Source: Didymodactylos carnosus (lineage: Eukaryota; Rotifera; Eurotatoria; Philodinida; Philodinidae). From it: DNA of 64,000 nucleotides. Shown here piece after piece: positions 1-11,932 of this stretch. Made by a program: the position numbers and the translations under genes. The notes beneath the pieces were generated by a model. It ran no database searches. It was not told the origin of the DNA and saw only the letters and a list, made by a program, of their open reading frames with translations. Each line of letters begins with the position of its first letter. Within the stretch, counting starts at the first letter, position 1. The stretch covers positions 23,328 through 87,327 of the forward strand of contig CAJNOQ010000056.1 in assembly GCA_905250885.1 (NCBI GenBank), in the 5' to 3' direction.

Positions 1-391
1 AATTAACTTAGTTTTAGTATAAATTCCAATAAAACAAGCTATGAGTTATTACGTTCATTCATCGATCTTCACTCTAATGTTTTTAATGAGAGAATCGATA
101 GTGTTCCTACACCAAAGCAATTTGAGAAAATATATAGTCAAGCCCATTGCCAGAAATGAAAAGAAATGTGTTAGTAAAGAAAATGAGTTACAGTTAGTCT
201 AACTACATGACAAAAATTGCTACTGCGTTAATAAAAGAACAATTAATATGATCTCGAGTAATTATCTCACCATAAAAACTTTGTCGAACTAAAAATGTAA
301 ATACAAACGTAAAATAATGTAGAAAAGAACATTATAAATATATTCTGTCAATTTAATATACATCTGTGTAGATAGAACCATATGAACATAC

Positions 392-3300
392 CCAGTAAAT
401 CAGCACTAGCATCCACATCTGTTATATCAATATTTTCATTTCTTGTTTCTTTATAAAATGCTTCCATATTTTTACTAAAAAAATGTACAAAGATACCTGT
501 ATAAAATAGATTTCCATCTTAACCCTTTCCGGCCGATTACTAGAGTCGGAGTTACAAAAAAATCTTTTACAGTATATTCGGTATACCTTCATCATTGATA
601 TGACAGAAACGCATTTTCCCGATCCTAAAAGTGCTTAGTGGATAGTTGCCAAATAGCAACATTCGGTCAGAATGGGACAAAAATTTTGTAAAATTCGTTT
701 TCTGTTTTCTGATGCTAAAACATAAAACTTTATGATTTTTTCGCTTATTCTTAACGTAAAAGAAGTTTCTTTAGGAATACAAATTTAGAAAACCAAAATA
801 GCAATAACTAAATAAGAATTATTTACAAGAAAGCCAACTTAATGGTCATGATAGTCTCTAAAACAATTTTTATTATCGTTCAAACATAGACGCAGTTTAC
901 ATTTTGAGCATGATATACTTCACTGCTACTGTCGTCGTTTATCGCTGATTCTTCATTCATTTCTGATCAATATAGTAAAATACGTTTGGGTTAAATGCAT
1001 TTCATTCTCTGACTCAGATGAACCAAGGTCTTCTTCACTATTCCGTTTGGAATAATCGGATTTTAATTAGAAACTTTCCTAGACATCATTAATACAAGAG
1101 ACCTATATACACTACGAATCAGAGAGATAAAATACTAACAAAGAAAATATGAATATAGTTGTAAACGAAATATCTCAAAGACAAAATAGAAAACTAAATG
1201 GACGAGGAAAAATACTATGTGAAAGAAAGAAGGACTAAAATGTTATGACAACTAAAATAATAAAAATGATTTGTGTCAAAGACACATACAATATATGGTT
1301 TATGATCATGTATAGGGTACGTGTATCATAACATTTACTTCATAAGAAAACATGTCTGACAGGCGTAGACAGAAGATGAATTTTACAAAATTTTTGACCC
1401 TTTGTGGTCGAATTTTGCTAAATGGCAACAAGCATATTTTTTACTGTCGAGAAGTATTAAATAAGTCAGATTACTGATGTTATATGTAACAGTTCTACTA
1501 AGCAAAACTATTTACTAGTTTCTCTTAGCATTAATTGTTCGGACAGAGGGGAAACAAGTTTTATGATTCGAACACTCTTCTAGAGCTCTACAGGTAAATC
1601 TAATTACTAACTCGAAAAAAGAGTTTTTTTTGTCCTGAAATACATGTATATGCGCCTATAAAGATAATTATCGAATTATAAAAAAATATATACTTCCACT
1701 GCAAGTCAATCCATGCAAAATACTGACTCAATGTTGCCAAATGGCAACATCCGGCTGAAAAAGGTTAAGAAAGATTAATTACTTTTCATCGACCGACAAA
1801 TCATCATCTTCATCACTTCCTTGTGTATCAGCATCTAAAAATAGATATGTTTTAGAAACAATAAATTGTGAATTTTTGTTTTTATAAAAAAAATATTAAT
1901 GGAGAACACTACAAAACACACACACACATGCAGATAATAATCGTTTAGAAATGATAAAATGCAGTAAATAATACTCAATAAACGATATTTTTAATATTCT
2001 CCAAACAGCGTTTAACTAAGAGAAAAATAGACTTGGACAAGTCAAATTAAAAATGACTTGTGACTTGATCTGACAAATCAAGCCAAGTTATCAACTAAGG
2101 AAAACAGGTTTTTGCTTTGGATTTTAGAGTAAAATACATGATCAGGTCGGGAACTTTAACCCAGTATTAGATAAAAGTGCTCCTCCATCGAAATACTATG
2201 ATTTTATAAGTGATTTTTGCCATTCTCCAAAAAATAATTATAAAGACAAAATCGAAGACAAATCCATTTTTTATCAACACAGTAGGCGAATACTACTAAA
2301 ATTTCTTTTTTCTAGGAAAAAAGAGTTTCAAGTCAGGACTTGTGATTTAACTTGATTTGAGAAAAGTTAGTCATTCTAACTGTGAGTAAGTCCGAGATTT
2401 TGACCCAATATCTTATTAAAAGTATTATATGTCTACTGTAAACAGAAAATCAATTAATTTTAGAGAATAAGAAAAAAAGAAAAAATATATATAGAGATAT
2501 ATACTAAACCTTGATTTTCTTCGAATTCTGCGGCCGATTCAAATAATTGTTGCTCATCAAAATTTTCGGATAATAAATTCATACTTCGTAGTTTGGAAAA
2601 TATTCCTACAAACATGCAATAAGCAGGTATATAATATCATGCATTCAAAAATTTATAGATTAACAGTAAAATATACATGAAAATGAACAATGTGACATAC
2701 AATAAGCAGAATGAAAATGTTTAGCGAGCTCAGTTACTTTTTTCTTCTTTACCAGCATCAATTATGAAACTGAATGTTTAATGAGCAGATGGTGACAAGT
2801 AATCATCTCTTTTCTCTATATTAGACGTACAATAACAAGGACTACAAAACAACAATGATCCGATTTTTGATCAATATGATTAACCTATATGAACGTATTC
2901 ATTTAAAACAATGACAAAAACGACGATTATTTCAGAATACTTTTTGAAAGTATCTATTTGTAAATCAATTCACAAGTCGACATTAGAAGTCTCTGTACAG
3001 ATGGGATCAGCATTTAAACTACATAACAAGTGATTACATCGAAAATTATATTAACAATAGCAAACAAATGACATGTGATATTTTAACCTTTGCATAAAGC
3101 GAATGTGACTATTTTACAAATAAATAAATCTAACCAGTAAGTGCGTTTGAAATCCACGGACTTGAGTTTTTGTTGTACAGATTTTCTAGTAGAGATTAAG
3201 CTCTAAAGAAACATTTTTTTTTTCTTCAAATAGTATTTAATAAACAAAAATTTCCTTTTCATGCATAAATTTTTCTCTTTTTTTTTTGTTTTTCGTCTAT

Positions 3301-6085
3301 CCCACAGCCATGCTTTATTGAAAAGCATTAGAATAGAAAACTTTTGATCATTGATCAAAAGTAATAAATTTATTTTGTTAGACGTAAGGATTGCAAAAAA
3401 ATTTTTTATCTGCGGCAATGTGCAAATGTTTAAGCTTACCACTATTAGACCGAAAATCATTTTCTCCAAAGTCTACGAAAGAGAGACAAGAGAGAACTGA
3501 ACGAAAAAGTTACATTAAACATAGCACTCACAGCTCCGAAGCTTTCTCATCACCACACTATAAAATATATTTTTTAAATTGAAAAATGAATGTTTAAGAT
3601 CAAACCGTGTATTTCTATGAAGTTTCGTTTCACTCCATAATGAGCAAATTTGGCATCATCCTTAAACTAACAGACGGAGATACCAAGTATATTCAAACAT
3701 ACTAATCGACTATGCATCAATTGAACTGTAGTTTTTCAAAAGGATTTTCCTTTGATATTCATTGAGCTTTGATTAACCCATATATTCCCATTTGTATCAT
3801 GACGGAAATATAAGGATTATAAAAAAGACAAGTTAAGTTCTAGTTGAATAACATATCGAAAACTATAATTACGTTCTCTTAGAAACTTCATAGATCATGC
3901 AATTTAGTGAGCTACGTCTAAATTTGTCTAACATATTCTTACTTGTGTGTTATGCTTTTAACACTACTTTTTTTTTCGAACAAGAGATCTAAACTTCTTT
4001 ATTTTAGTAGCCCAGCTGTCACCAATATATTTGAAAATTATTATGAATGTTAAAAATTATTCACAATATTTTTTCTGAAAATTTAGCTGAAAGCAATGAA
4101 CGATTATTAGATCTAGACCAGCGTACACAAAGATAGTGAATTATTGATTCGCGATAATATCGATGCTTTTGAACTTTTTAAATTAGCTATTTATAACAAC
4201 AGACAAACGAAAAATCAGCACTTCTTGATAGATTAGGTAACACTATTTCAGTGCAAGCAAGCAACAAAGCTTGACACCAAAATCGAAACAACATCAATAA
4301 GCAGCAATATAAACAACAACAAGAATCATGCCAATAGATCAGACCTGATGCCATCTGTTGTAACGGTATCCCCTCTACAACAGATGCTGTCGTCCCCATA
4401 TTGGCATTTTCCACATTCGATGCTGGTGATACTTTTTTATCCTTTCCATTGGCATTAACTGCTGAAATGATAAAAAGAGGAGAAAACAAACAATCAATCA
4501 ACTCAAACAAAGGTAGAAATTTGTTTTTTAACATTTTCTCCGTTATCAACTGGCATGCATTCATGCATCAAAAAATAGAAATGGCCTCGTTGTTCATTAT
4601 TTATTCTACTTACGAACGCTACTACTTGGCCAACCATCTAACCAATCATGGAAAACTAACCAAAATGAAATTAGGTGCCAACAGAAGAAAGATGAAAAAA
4701 ATGAACTGTTTCTCCAAAGATCGCAAAAAAGAGACGTGATGAACCCCATTGTACCTGTATTTACAGCTGCATCATTGCTCGATAATGTATCTGTTTGTGT
4801 ATAAATTCCATGTGATGATTCAAGTTCAGAACGAAAATTTGCGCCCACAATTGGCCTGTTGTATGAACTTGAAAACATAAATATAATCAATAATCAGATC
4901 GAATTTTCCTTCTTTAAAACACACAACATACGGGAAATTGATATCTGTTCGTGTCGGTGTAGTATCATTTGCCACTGTAGTAGAAGATATCGTTTTACTA
5001 TCGGCCTGTGGTTGTTGAACTGGTAAATGCATATTATTTCTATTAAGATAAAAGTAACGTAGCAACGGTGGTCACTTTTTCCAGTAGAGGAACATACCGT
5101 GCACGGGATGCGCTGCTTGGTAGGTGATCTAATCGATCTGTTCCATACAATATTTTTGTTCTCTCTACATAGTCACAATGAGTTTGGAAAAGCTAAAAGT
5201 AGTAGATCAGCTATTTGTTAGACTAATCAGTTGAACTGGGCAACATTGTTTACTTCACAATAACGATCGTGTAAACGTTTATATTCTTGTTTCATTTCTG
5301 ATTCTTTTTCTTCCAGACGTGACACTAAAAAGGGAAGATAGCATTATATATTAAACTACAAATATAATTTTTTTTCTTGTTTCACCGTGATCAGCTGCAT
5401 TTCTCGCTTTAATTTCAAATATTTTCACGATTGATTCTAGACTTTGTAGTTTTTCATCATTTTCACGTTTTGTTTCTTCTAAATTATCTTCAACTTGTAA
5501 GTAACGCTAAGTAGAAAAAAATCTATAGTAGAAAATGTATTCTAGAACGATAAAGCTCAGATCAAAAAAGCACATGAACATTTCGTATGGGCACATCTTT
5601 TTTTGATGATATTCTGCCACCTATTTTACCTGTTGATATTCTTTATGAAATTGTTTTTCTCGTTCGTATTGTTGAAATAATTGATCATTTTGCTCTTTGA
5701 GTGACTCATTTTCTATTTGTCGAACTTCTTTATCGTTCAAAGCACTATCAAGTGATTCTAAACAATCAACAAACATTTTAGAGAGTACAATCTCAATTTC
5801 AAGGTATAATCATGTACCCAACGTTGAAATCATAACAGGCATTAAATCTTTAACACTACTTTCACCATAATTTTTGATAATTCGTTCAAGTTCATTATAA
5901 ACATTACTTGCCAGTGTTGTTACGGTTTCACTTAACAGAGTGTGGCCATCTTCTGATGTGGAAGAAGTTGATAAATCTTGATCGCCGTTATTATTGTTGA
6001 CTGTTTTATCTTCACTCTTTAATTTACTACGGATAGAGATGATGCTTTTTGGTTTTGTGCCCGAAATATACGTGGAGTCAGACAT
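392..6085 (-). CDS. JIP3/JIP4 (SPAG9/Sunday driver) scaffold protein, N-terminal part
   Basis: Eleven phase-consistent exons can be chained: 6085-5818, 5757-5630, 5506-5386, 5324-5254, 5192-5098, 5039-4932, 4867-4755, 4461-4345, 2605-2510, 1834-1783 and 474-392, about 417 codons. The last donor points off the left edge, so the gene is partial. The first exon ends with an RH1-like segment (NVYNELERIIKNYG, then VKDLMPVMISTL). Next comes a charged coiled coil with QYEREKQFHKEYQQ and VSRLEEKESEMKQEY, the order found in animal JIP3/JIP4, followed by HCDYVERTKILYG. The later exons are low-complexity and acidic. JIP3/4 proteins link JNK-pathway kinases and motor adaptors to kinesin-1 and dynein on vesicles. 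I start at the second in-frame Met (6085); an earlier ATG at 6115 would add ten residues. Family is certain from the RH1/coiled-coil region; JIP3 versus JIP4 cannot be decided. Confidence 0.88.
519..1768. mobile_element. piggyBac-like non-autonomous or decayed element in a JIP intron
   Basis: Both ends are TTAA (519-522 and 1765-1768), followed by matching inverted termini: CCCTTTCCGGCCG at the left and, on the other strand, CCTTTTTCAGCCGG at the right. Sub-terminal sequences at about 640-700 and 1375-1440 are also inverted copies, sharing a TTTACAAAATTTTTG core and a TGCCAAATAGCAAC-type motif. TTAA target duplication with CCCTTT termini is the piggyBac pattern. Minus-strand sequence around 900-1090 reads as an acidic, serine-rich stretch (SEEDLGSSESENE; MNEESAINDDSSSE) like the N-terminus of piggyBac transposases, but no complete transposase is open. 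It occupies almost the whole intron between JIP exons 10 and 11. Confidence 0.7.
1835..2509. other. JIP intron with scattered AAGTC/GACTTG motifs
   Basis: No coding signal. The sequence repeats GACTTG and CAAGTC motifs (about 2030-2100 and 2325-2400) in both orientations, suggesting a degenerate repeat. A short ACACACAC run lies near 1918. Confidence 0.4.
2606..4344. other. Long JIP intron without recognised genes
   Basis: A 1.74-kb intron between phase-matched JIP exons. It is AT-rich. It has a perfect 23-base palindrome around 3340-3362 (ACTTTTGATCA and its complement around one base). Open frames of 60-90 codons in it are low-complexity and not supported as genes. Confidence 0.4.
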
Positions 6086-7351
6086 TTTTTGTTTGTCAAA
6101 TATATAAATGCGCAAATAGGGTCATATTCGTCTGAAACAAACAATCATAAGTAGATGGTCTGTAGTAAAACACAACCAGTCATACTGAAATAACTAAATA
6201 AAAACAGTAAAAATAATTGGGTTCATCGATCAGATAAAAGATCGTAGATAGATCGATATGCGAAGTTAAAAGATCATGCCTTAAGTATTGTTTACACTTT
6301 TTGAATGGTTAGGAAGCCTCATTTGTTACAGAAAAAATGAAGCAAAAGTCTCAGCACGAAATGTTTTTTATATTGACGTAAAATCCATAAAAACTTTAAT
6401 AATAACAATAACAACAACATTGTTTCAATTCTTTCATTGCCATAAGTATTGTCGATTTAAGCAATTGGTCAGAAAAGATGCCGCAAGTTTACTTGGTAAT
6501 TTTATTCAATTATTTGCTCCACATCAAAAACTCAAGCATTATGAACACTAAATGCGACTGCACTACGAGAGCGTGTTTGTTAAAATACAAAAGAAGATAT
6601 GATGAAGGGTTACTTGTCCTCAAGTGAACACATTCATATATAATCGTCCCACAACTAGAACAACAACTACGGCTAAGGAAGTCTATTGGCTTCTATCGAC
6701 TACCAATGACAGCGATCCTGACTAAAGCCTATTACTTCGATTGATTGATTGATTATCTTTTGGTTAATGTAACATAATGCTTAGGAGTTACATTAATCAA
6801 AACTAAACGTTACATTAATAACACACATGCTTCAGACGTTTGTAAGATACACAACCTGCTATAGGCTAACATTTCTTTTATCTGTTGAAGTCGAAGCGCA
6901 CTAATATAGTCAGAAGTACTAAAGGGGCTAACAGAAAATTTGAATAATAACAATCGCTCAATGCTTATCGTCTAATTAATCGTTTTTCGCTGTGAAGGTA
7001 CACCGTAACTCAATCCACTTTCGTAACAATTCTCTGCTGTCAAATCAAAGTATCTCCAGAACAAATCTATCTTGAGACATCGTTTTTTTCTACTGTTTCA
7101 CATCTATTCCTCTTTCAACAATGCTCACAATATTAAAAAAACGGAAACTGTCATGCAGCGAAAGGGAGTTACGATACCCTACTGAATATGCGCGGATATT
7201 TGTTTACATTCAAATTTCTGCAAGTACTTAGGAGCTTGGCGGGTATTTTCAGCTCTTTAGGTACTTAATTTACTTGTCGAATGGTCTGCTAGTACTTGGG
7301 GATTACTTGACCAAGTACTTATATGCAGGTACATCCACCAGGGGGTTGTTA

Positions 7352-7445
7352 CCCGCTAGCCGTCAAAGATAGCCGTCAGGAGTCACTTTCTTCGTCTTTT
7401 CATGTAGAAAGTGGCTCCTGACGGCTATCTTTGACGGCTACCGGG
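7352..7445. repeat. Near-perfect 40-bp-arm hairpin
   Basis: Bases 7352-7391 and 7406-7445 are reverse complements with two mismatches and a 14-base loop. Each arm itself contains the direct repeat AGCCGTCA twice. The arms are GC-richer than the surrounding DNA. Such a stem could be a MITE end-product, a small-RNA precursor or a cruciform; nothing here tells which. Confidence 0.9.
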
Positions 7446-8001
7446 GAAAAACCAAGCATTACAGCTTTCTGCATCGATTCTTTTTTATTGGTCGATTTTA
7501 CAATCAATGAAAAGTTATGAGTAAATCTCTACGCTATACACAGTTTAGTCGATAAAAAGAAAGAAAGCAAGTCATAATAGTCTTAATTCAAGCTGAGTTT
7601 TGTTTACCAAATCCTATCAACCATGAAAAACGCTCAAAAGTGGCTGTCAGATGTGTGTGATTCTTTCTTTTCATATTTCACTACGTCTCTAGTATATTTT
7701 ACGTCGTAATATAGTGTAGTTACGATGCATTATCTTATCTGACGTTTTCGTAAAATTTTGTTGCTGGATCGTAATTTCTTGATTACGGAGTACTACGCCG
7801 TAATTTGGAAAAAAAAACGATGTGAGAAACGTTCTTGTTCTTCGTTATAGAGGAACTTTCTTTAATAAAGTGTATCTTAATAGTAGAAATAAGATCTCAA
7901 CTAAACCTGAGATTTCTTTGAACGCTTATAATAAATAAAGACTATCACTTAGTTCCTTTATCATCATTTAAGTTGATACAAATTAGTGCTTTACGACATC
8001 A

Positions 8002-8711
8002 TAGTGGTTGTCGAGATTCTTTACAAAAGAATACATCCTCGATATTCCAGTGAAAACGATAATCTTCGAATGTGTTGTCTATCAGTCGGTTTTTCAAAAG
8101 CACCGTCAAATTTATATGGTTGTGGAGCAGCACACTCAGTTGAATGAAGGATTTTTCCTCCAAACCGTGCGATTGTTGTCGCATAATTTTCACGCCATAT
8201 ACATCTCCATATTTCCATTTTGGCTGCTTCGCAGATTGTTTCATATTCAGATGGTACAATTTCTTCAAATAAAAAGATAGAAACGCGGATAAAACTATAG
8301 TGGCATGATGTGTAGATCTAGCAGAAATTGAGCAGGTGTTTGGAGTAAAATTAGAAAGGTAAAAGAAGGCACTATGGTTCGGATTAAGACTAGATGTTGC
8401 TTCTTTAACGCTTTAAATAAAATGTTTGATCTACAAAATGAGACAATCCGAAACTGTGAGTTACTTGACTGAAGAGTTGTGAATTTTCAAAAGGAACTCA
8501 TACATTTTTTTGGCTGATATCGTAACATATTTTTTGACAAAAGCTCTTTACGGACTTGATAGAATCTGTTGTGTGAAGGACCTCGCACATGTTTATTCGA
8601 TATCTTTACGCCATAGGACTGCTTTTCATCCCTAAAAAAGAATCCAGTATACACCGGTGTTAAAAAGTACCGAGCGGTGCCGATATATATATCTTCTGCA
8701 AAGTGCTGCAC
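8002..8711 (-). other. Possible exons of an unrecognised gene
   Basis: A minus-strand frame from 8711 to 8487 reads QHFAEDIYIGTARYFLTP and continues to a YGVKI segment. A possible acceptor just upstream would join it in phase to the exon at 9456-9285. From about 8270 to 8000 two minus-strand frames are open together, one with KYGDVYGVKIM and the other with EAAKMEIWRCIWREN, so the true frame is unclear. I do not recognise the protein. It could be the remnant of a gene or of a transposon. Confidence 0.25.
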
Positions 8712-9284
8712 TGGAATTTATCTAATCACTGATTAGTTTTTTTTATTATCTTTGGTTGTATTACTTAGAGTGCAGTATTGACTGATATCGCTACCACATT
8801 GCCATGCCAAAACCGTGCGGCACTGTATCAACACTTCTTTTATGGAAACGAAAAGATGAAGTCAGAAAGACATTCGAAATATTAAAAGTATACTGTGATG
8901 TTTATATAGATAGAAACTGACAAAACACAATGGTGATTGAAAACAAAACTTTGGTACTGAGGCGCATCAGTGCAAAACGAACTTTTTGAATGGCACTGGG
9001 ACGGTAAAATATTTTTATAGGACAAAAGAAAAACACTCGGCCGAATGTTTTTCATTTTCTCTGCATTTTTAGATTAGTATTACCAACAGTCAAGTGTTCA
9101 ATCTACTAAAAAAATTGTTGATACTGGTTGGGCGAGGGTGTTCACCGAAAGAACGTCAACATCTTGTACAGAGCTTGCACGCATAAAAGACTAAATTGAA
9201 TTACACTTTCCCGAATGAAACTCTGCCATGCTTCCTTTTTCCTCTCTTTCAGATGTTAGAAGGTTACTTGCGTCTCTAACTAAC

Positions 9285-9456
9285 CTCTTAGAAGTAGGAT
9301 GTTTGGTACACAGTTTGTACAAATATTAACAATTGTCCAACATGTCCATGCTACTACTTTCGAATGTTCGTTAATATCGTCCACCGTTCTTCCGGCGTAC
9401 TGTAACGATTCTTTCATTAATTCAAATAGTTTATGTATAGTATTCATTTCATTTAG
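9285..9456 (-). other. Candidate internal exon, unknown protein
   Basis: Minus-strand open segment bounded by an acceptor-like TTTTTAAG and a donor-like GTTAGT. It encodes LNEMNTIHKLFELMKESL followed by AGRTVDDINEHSKVVAW and ends in a cysteine-containing hydrophobic stretch (WTIVNICTNC). The amino-acid mix and splice signals look genuine. It may belong to the gene at 10003-10516 if that gene splices at the GTAAAAAAT next to its apparent stop. Confidence 0.35.
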
Positions 9457-9829
9457 CTTAAAAAGAAAACTAACATAGGCGAGTTGAACACTCGCATCAA
9501 ACTTGATAGAGTTACTTTCATTTGAAACGCTAAATTATCGATTGCTATTTCGCCAATAGCTAAAAGAAATTGTTATTTTCTATACTTCAAAGAAAACACA
9601 TAGAGAAAAATTATAGAGCCACTGTATTTTTGAAATTTTTCGATGAAGCAGAGTGTTTAGGTTAAATCTAAATAGTGATTTGGATAGCCCTTAAAGTTCT
9701 CTATCAAATGCAGTATGCGTCAAAATTTCAGAAAGAAGGTTTTGAAGAAAGTTTTCTAGAAAAAACCCTCCAGCAGAGCTCTAAATCCTAGAGAATTTTT
9801 CTAAAAATATTTTCAATATAGCCATCTAA

Positions 9830-9960
9830 AAGAGCATAAAATTCTGAAAAAAATGAAGCGTCGCACAGCTCTCCACAATCTTTCGTTGCAAAGTTACAGG
9901 CATCAGAAAATTCAGAGAAATGTGCTTGCTTTTTAGGCGATTTTTAGCATTTTTTTCGTA
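9830..9960. repeat. Weak fragment of foldback family A
   Basis: A segment with CAGCTCTCCACAATCTTTCG and then TTGCAAAGTTACAGGC resembles the conserved inner arm of the foldback copies at 48.9 and 50.8 kb (CTACACGACCTTTCTTTGC, then AAAGTTATAGAA). Similarity is partial. Confidence 0.3.
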
Positions 9961-10002
9961 AATTATACTATTTGTATAATTATACTATTGTATATCTGAA
10001 TT

Positions 10003-10516
10003 CTATTTTTTACCAATAATCGCTGCTAATCTCATTATTAAACTTTGATTTGATAGCAGTCCAAACAGTAATTTTGCATATAGTTGCGTCGATTTTTTCA
10101 CTTGTAAGTGAGCTAAATGGAAAAAGGCAATTGTTAATTCATTTCGTGACTTCATGAGTTTTAAGAATTATGTACCTAAACACAATGAATGTCCGATGCT
10201 AATAATTGCTTTCAATTTTTGTTCAGTAGTTACCGATTCTTCTTCATCTTGAACAACTTTGCTAAGGGAAAGAAGTATGGCTCTAGCTTGATCATCCATC
10301 GCTTCGTAAACATTTTCAATTAATTCATATATTTCAGCGATTTCTTCAGCGGTATCTGCTTTTCGACGTTTAAAATGAAGTTTTTGAAGCCAGGTCTTTT
10401 GCTATAAAGATTAATGTTTGATATCGGTTGGATATTTTTATAAGTAAATATGCACTTACTTTTATTTGTACTATTGGTAACGAGTCACTAGTCTGGTATA
10501 AAATATTTAAATCCAT
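10003..10516 (-). CDS. Small uncharacterised helical protein (130 aa)
   Basis: Three exons in consistent phase: 10516-10460, 10401-10176 and 10112-10003, giving 130 residues. Introns are 58 and 63 bp with normal GT and AG ends. The protein starts MDLNILYQTSDSLP. It is rich in acidic and leucine-containing helices (DTAEEIAEIYELIENVYEAM) and ends RLAAIIGKK. I see no signal peptide, membrane helix or known motif, and do not recognise the family. The last exon could instead splice at GTAAAAAAT close to the stop and continue into exons further left. The consistent phasing makes a real gene likely; function is unknown. Confidence 0.55.
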
Positions 10517-11932
10517 ATCTCTTTTTTAAGATGACACTATTGCAAATCTTTTTTCCACGCGCCACTTAAGCTAACGTCATTATAACTTGTTCTCATGCGA
10601 GACGAATGTATGCTTGTAGATAGAGAATTTTCTATCTGTAAAATTCTAAAGCTGTTCCTCTTTTTCTTCTTTTTGAATAATTCACTTAACATGTTTCGCA
10701 ATATATCTTTCATGTTTAAAATCATTTTAAAACTTGTTTGTGCTCCTAAAACTTGTCAAAAATACTAAATGTTGGCAGGTGGTTAGTGCTTATCTTGTGT
10801 ACTTCGTCGTTTAGCAGCTTAACTTCATTGAATGAAAGGTTCGAGTTTAAACAGTAAAAAAACTGGATATCATTTGCATTAGATATCGTTTGTCCGTTGT
10901 CTTATATAGTGTAGAATAGCGAATATCATGTTAATCGTAGCTTATTTAAAAAAAAATTAATATTCAACTTTATCTGTTAAAAAATTCGAAACTTTCATCT
11001 AGTGAAGTTGAGTTGCCAAAAAACTGAACATGCACACGAAATCATACCACCAACAGAAGAATAAAGTTCATTTAGAGTCGATGAAAAGTACTTGTTCGTA
11101 TTCAGCACACTCGATAATCCCGATGATTTTCTATTTTTGACGAGAAATGCTGCCAAATATTTAGGAAAAATATTAAAACTAATATTTGTTTTCCATGGAC
11201 ATGTTTTTCCGCCATTTTGTTCGAAAAGTTTTTGTAAACTTTTGGCAGTATCCCTCGTCAAAAATAGAAAATCTTCGGCATTATCGAGTGTACTGAATAC
11301 GAAAAAGCACTTTTCGACTTCTGAAAATGAACTTTATATTTGTTTCACGTGGATATGAATGATTTCCCGTTGATCATTCACTATCCATTTAGAATTAATG
11401 ACGTTTAAAGAATATCATTGTTAAATTTATTAATTAAATTAATCTTTTTCTCTTTTTAATTTGTGGAAGGATATGCCATTCGTAACGTTTAACTCAAAGA
11501 TGAACTAAAAACTGTCGTTTGAATATGTACCTGTGAATTTTAGTACGTTACATTAATCGTTGAACAGGAGAATAGATACAATTTTGTTGACTCTTTATAT
11601 AATATATTTATCTTATGTGAACAGACAATACTAAAATAGTTCTGTCTTTCTTCTTTTTCTTCCCTTTATACAATTTATTCTTTTTATATTTATTTCATCT
11701 ATAGTCATTTCAAGAAAATTCTTTAATCTACACAATTTCTACAGGATCATTTTCGTCCGCAGATTAGATCATCGTTTTTTGGTTCGACAAAATTTTCTAT
11801 TAGACGCTTATAATAATTTGATTATTTTTGACAAGTTGATGAAAGTTTGTTTTCGATTCTTGTAAGAAGTGCAGTATGATTTTTCCAAATATATAATGCT
11901 AATAGGATTGTGTTTTTTTTTTATTAAAGATA
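10517..11932. other. Intergenic region before ENGase
   Basis: Divergent spacer between the small minus-strand gene and the plus-strand ENGase. Apart from the inverted repeat at 11059-11333 it is plain AT-rich DNA. The 10537-10725 minus-strand frame is lysine-rich low complexity, not supported. Confidence 0.5.
11059..11333. repeat. Inverted repeat with about 95-bp arms
   Basis: 11059-11152 and 11238-11333 are inverted copies. As a result both strands carry an open frame containing LVKNRKSS and LSSVLNT, which is how it shows up. The spacer is about 85 bp. The frames are a symmetry artefact rather than genes. Confidence 0.75.

Larger units (their letters stand above)
6116..9284. other. Intergenic region upstream of JIP3/4
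   Basis: About 3.2 kb with no recognised complete gene. It holds the promoter side of the JIP gene, CAAGTACTT-rich sequence at 7211-7330, a strong hairpin at 7352-7445 and two doubtful reading frames between 7999 and 8711, listed separately. Confidence 0.5.

Noticed and set aside
4187-4564. 125-codon minus-strand frame as an independent gene
   Set aside because: Its central part is exon 8 of the JIP gene; the rest reads into introns.
7211-7330. CRISPR-like array
   Set aside because: CAAGTACTT motifs are short, irregularly spaced and without unique equal-length spacers; the DNA is eukaryotic.
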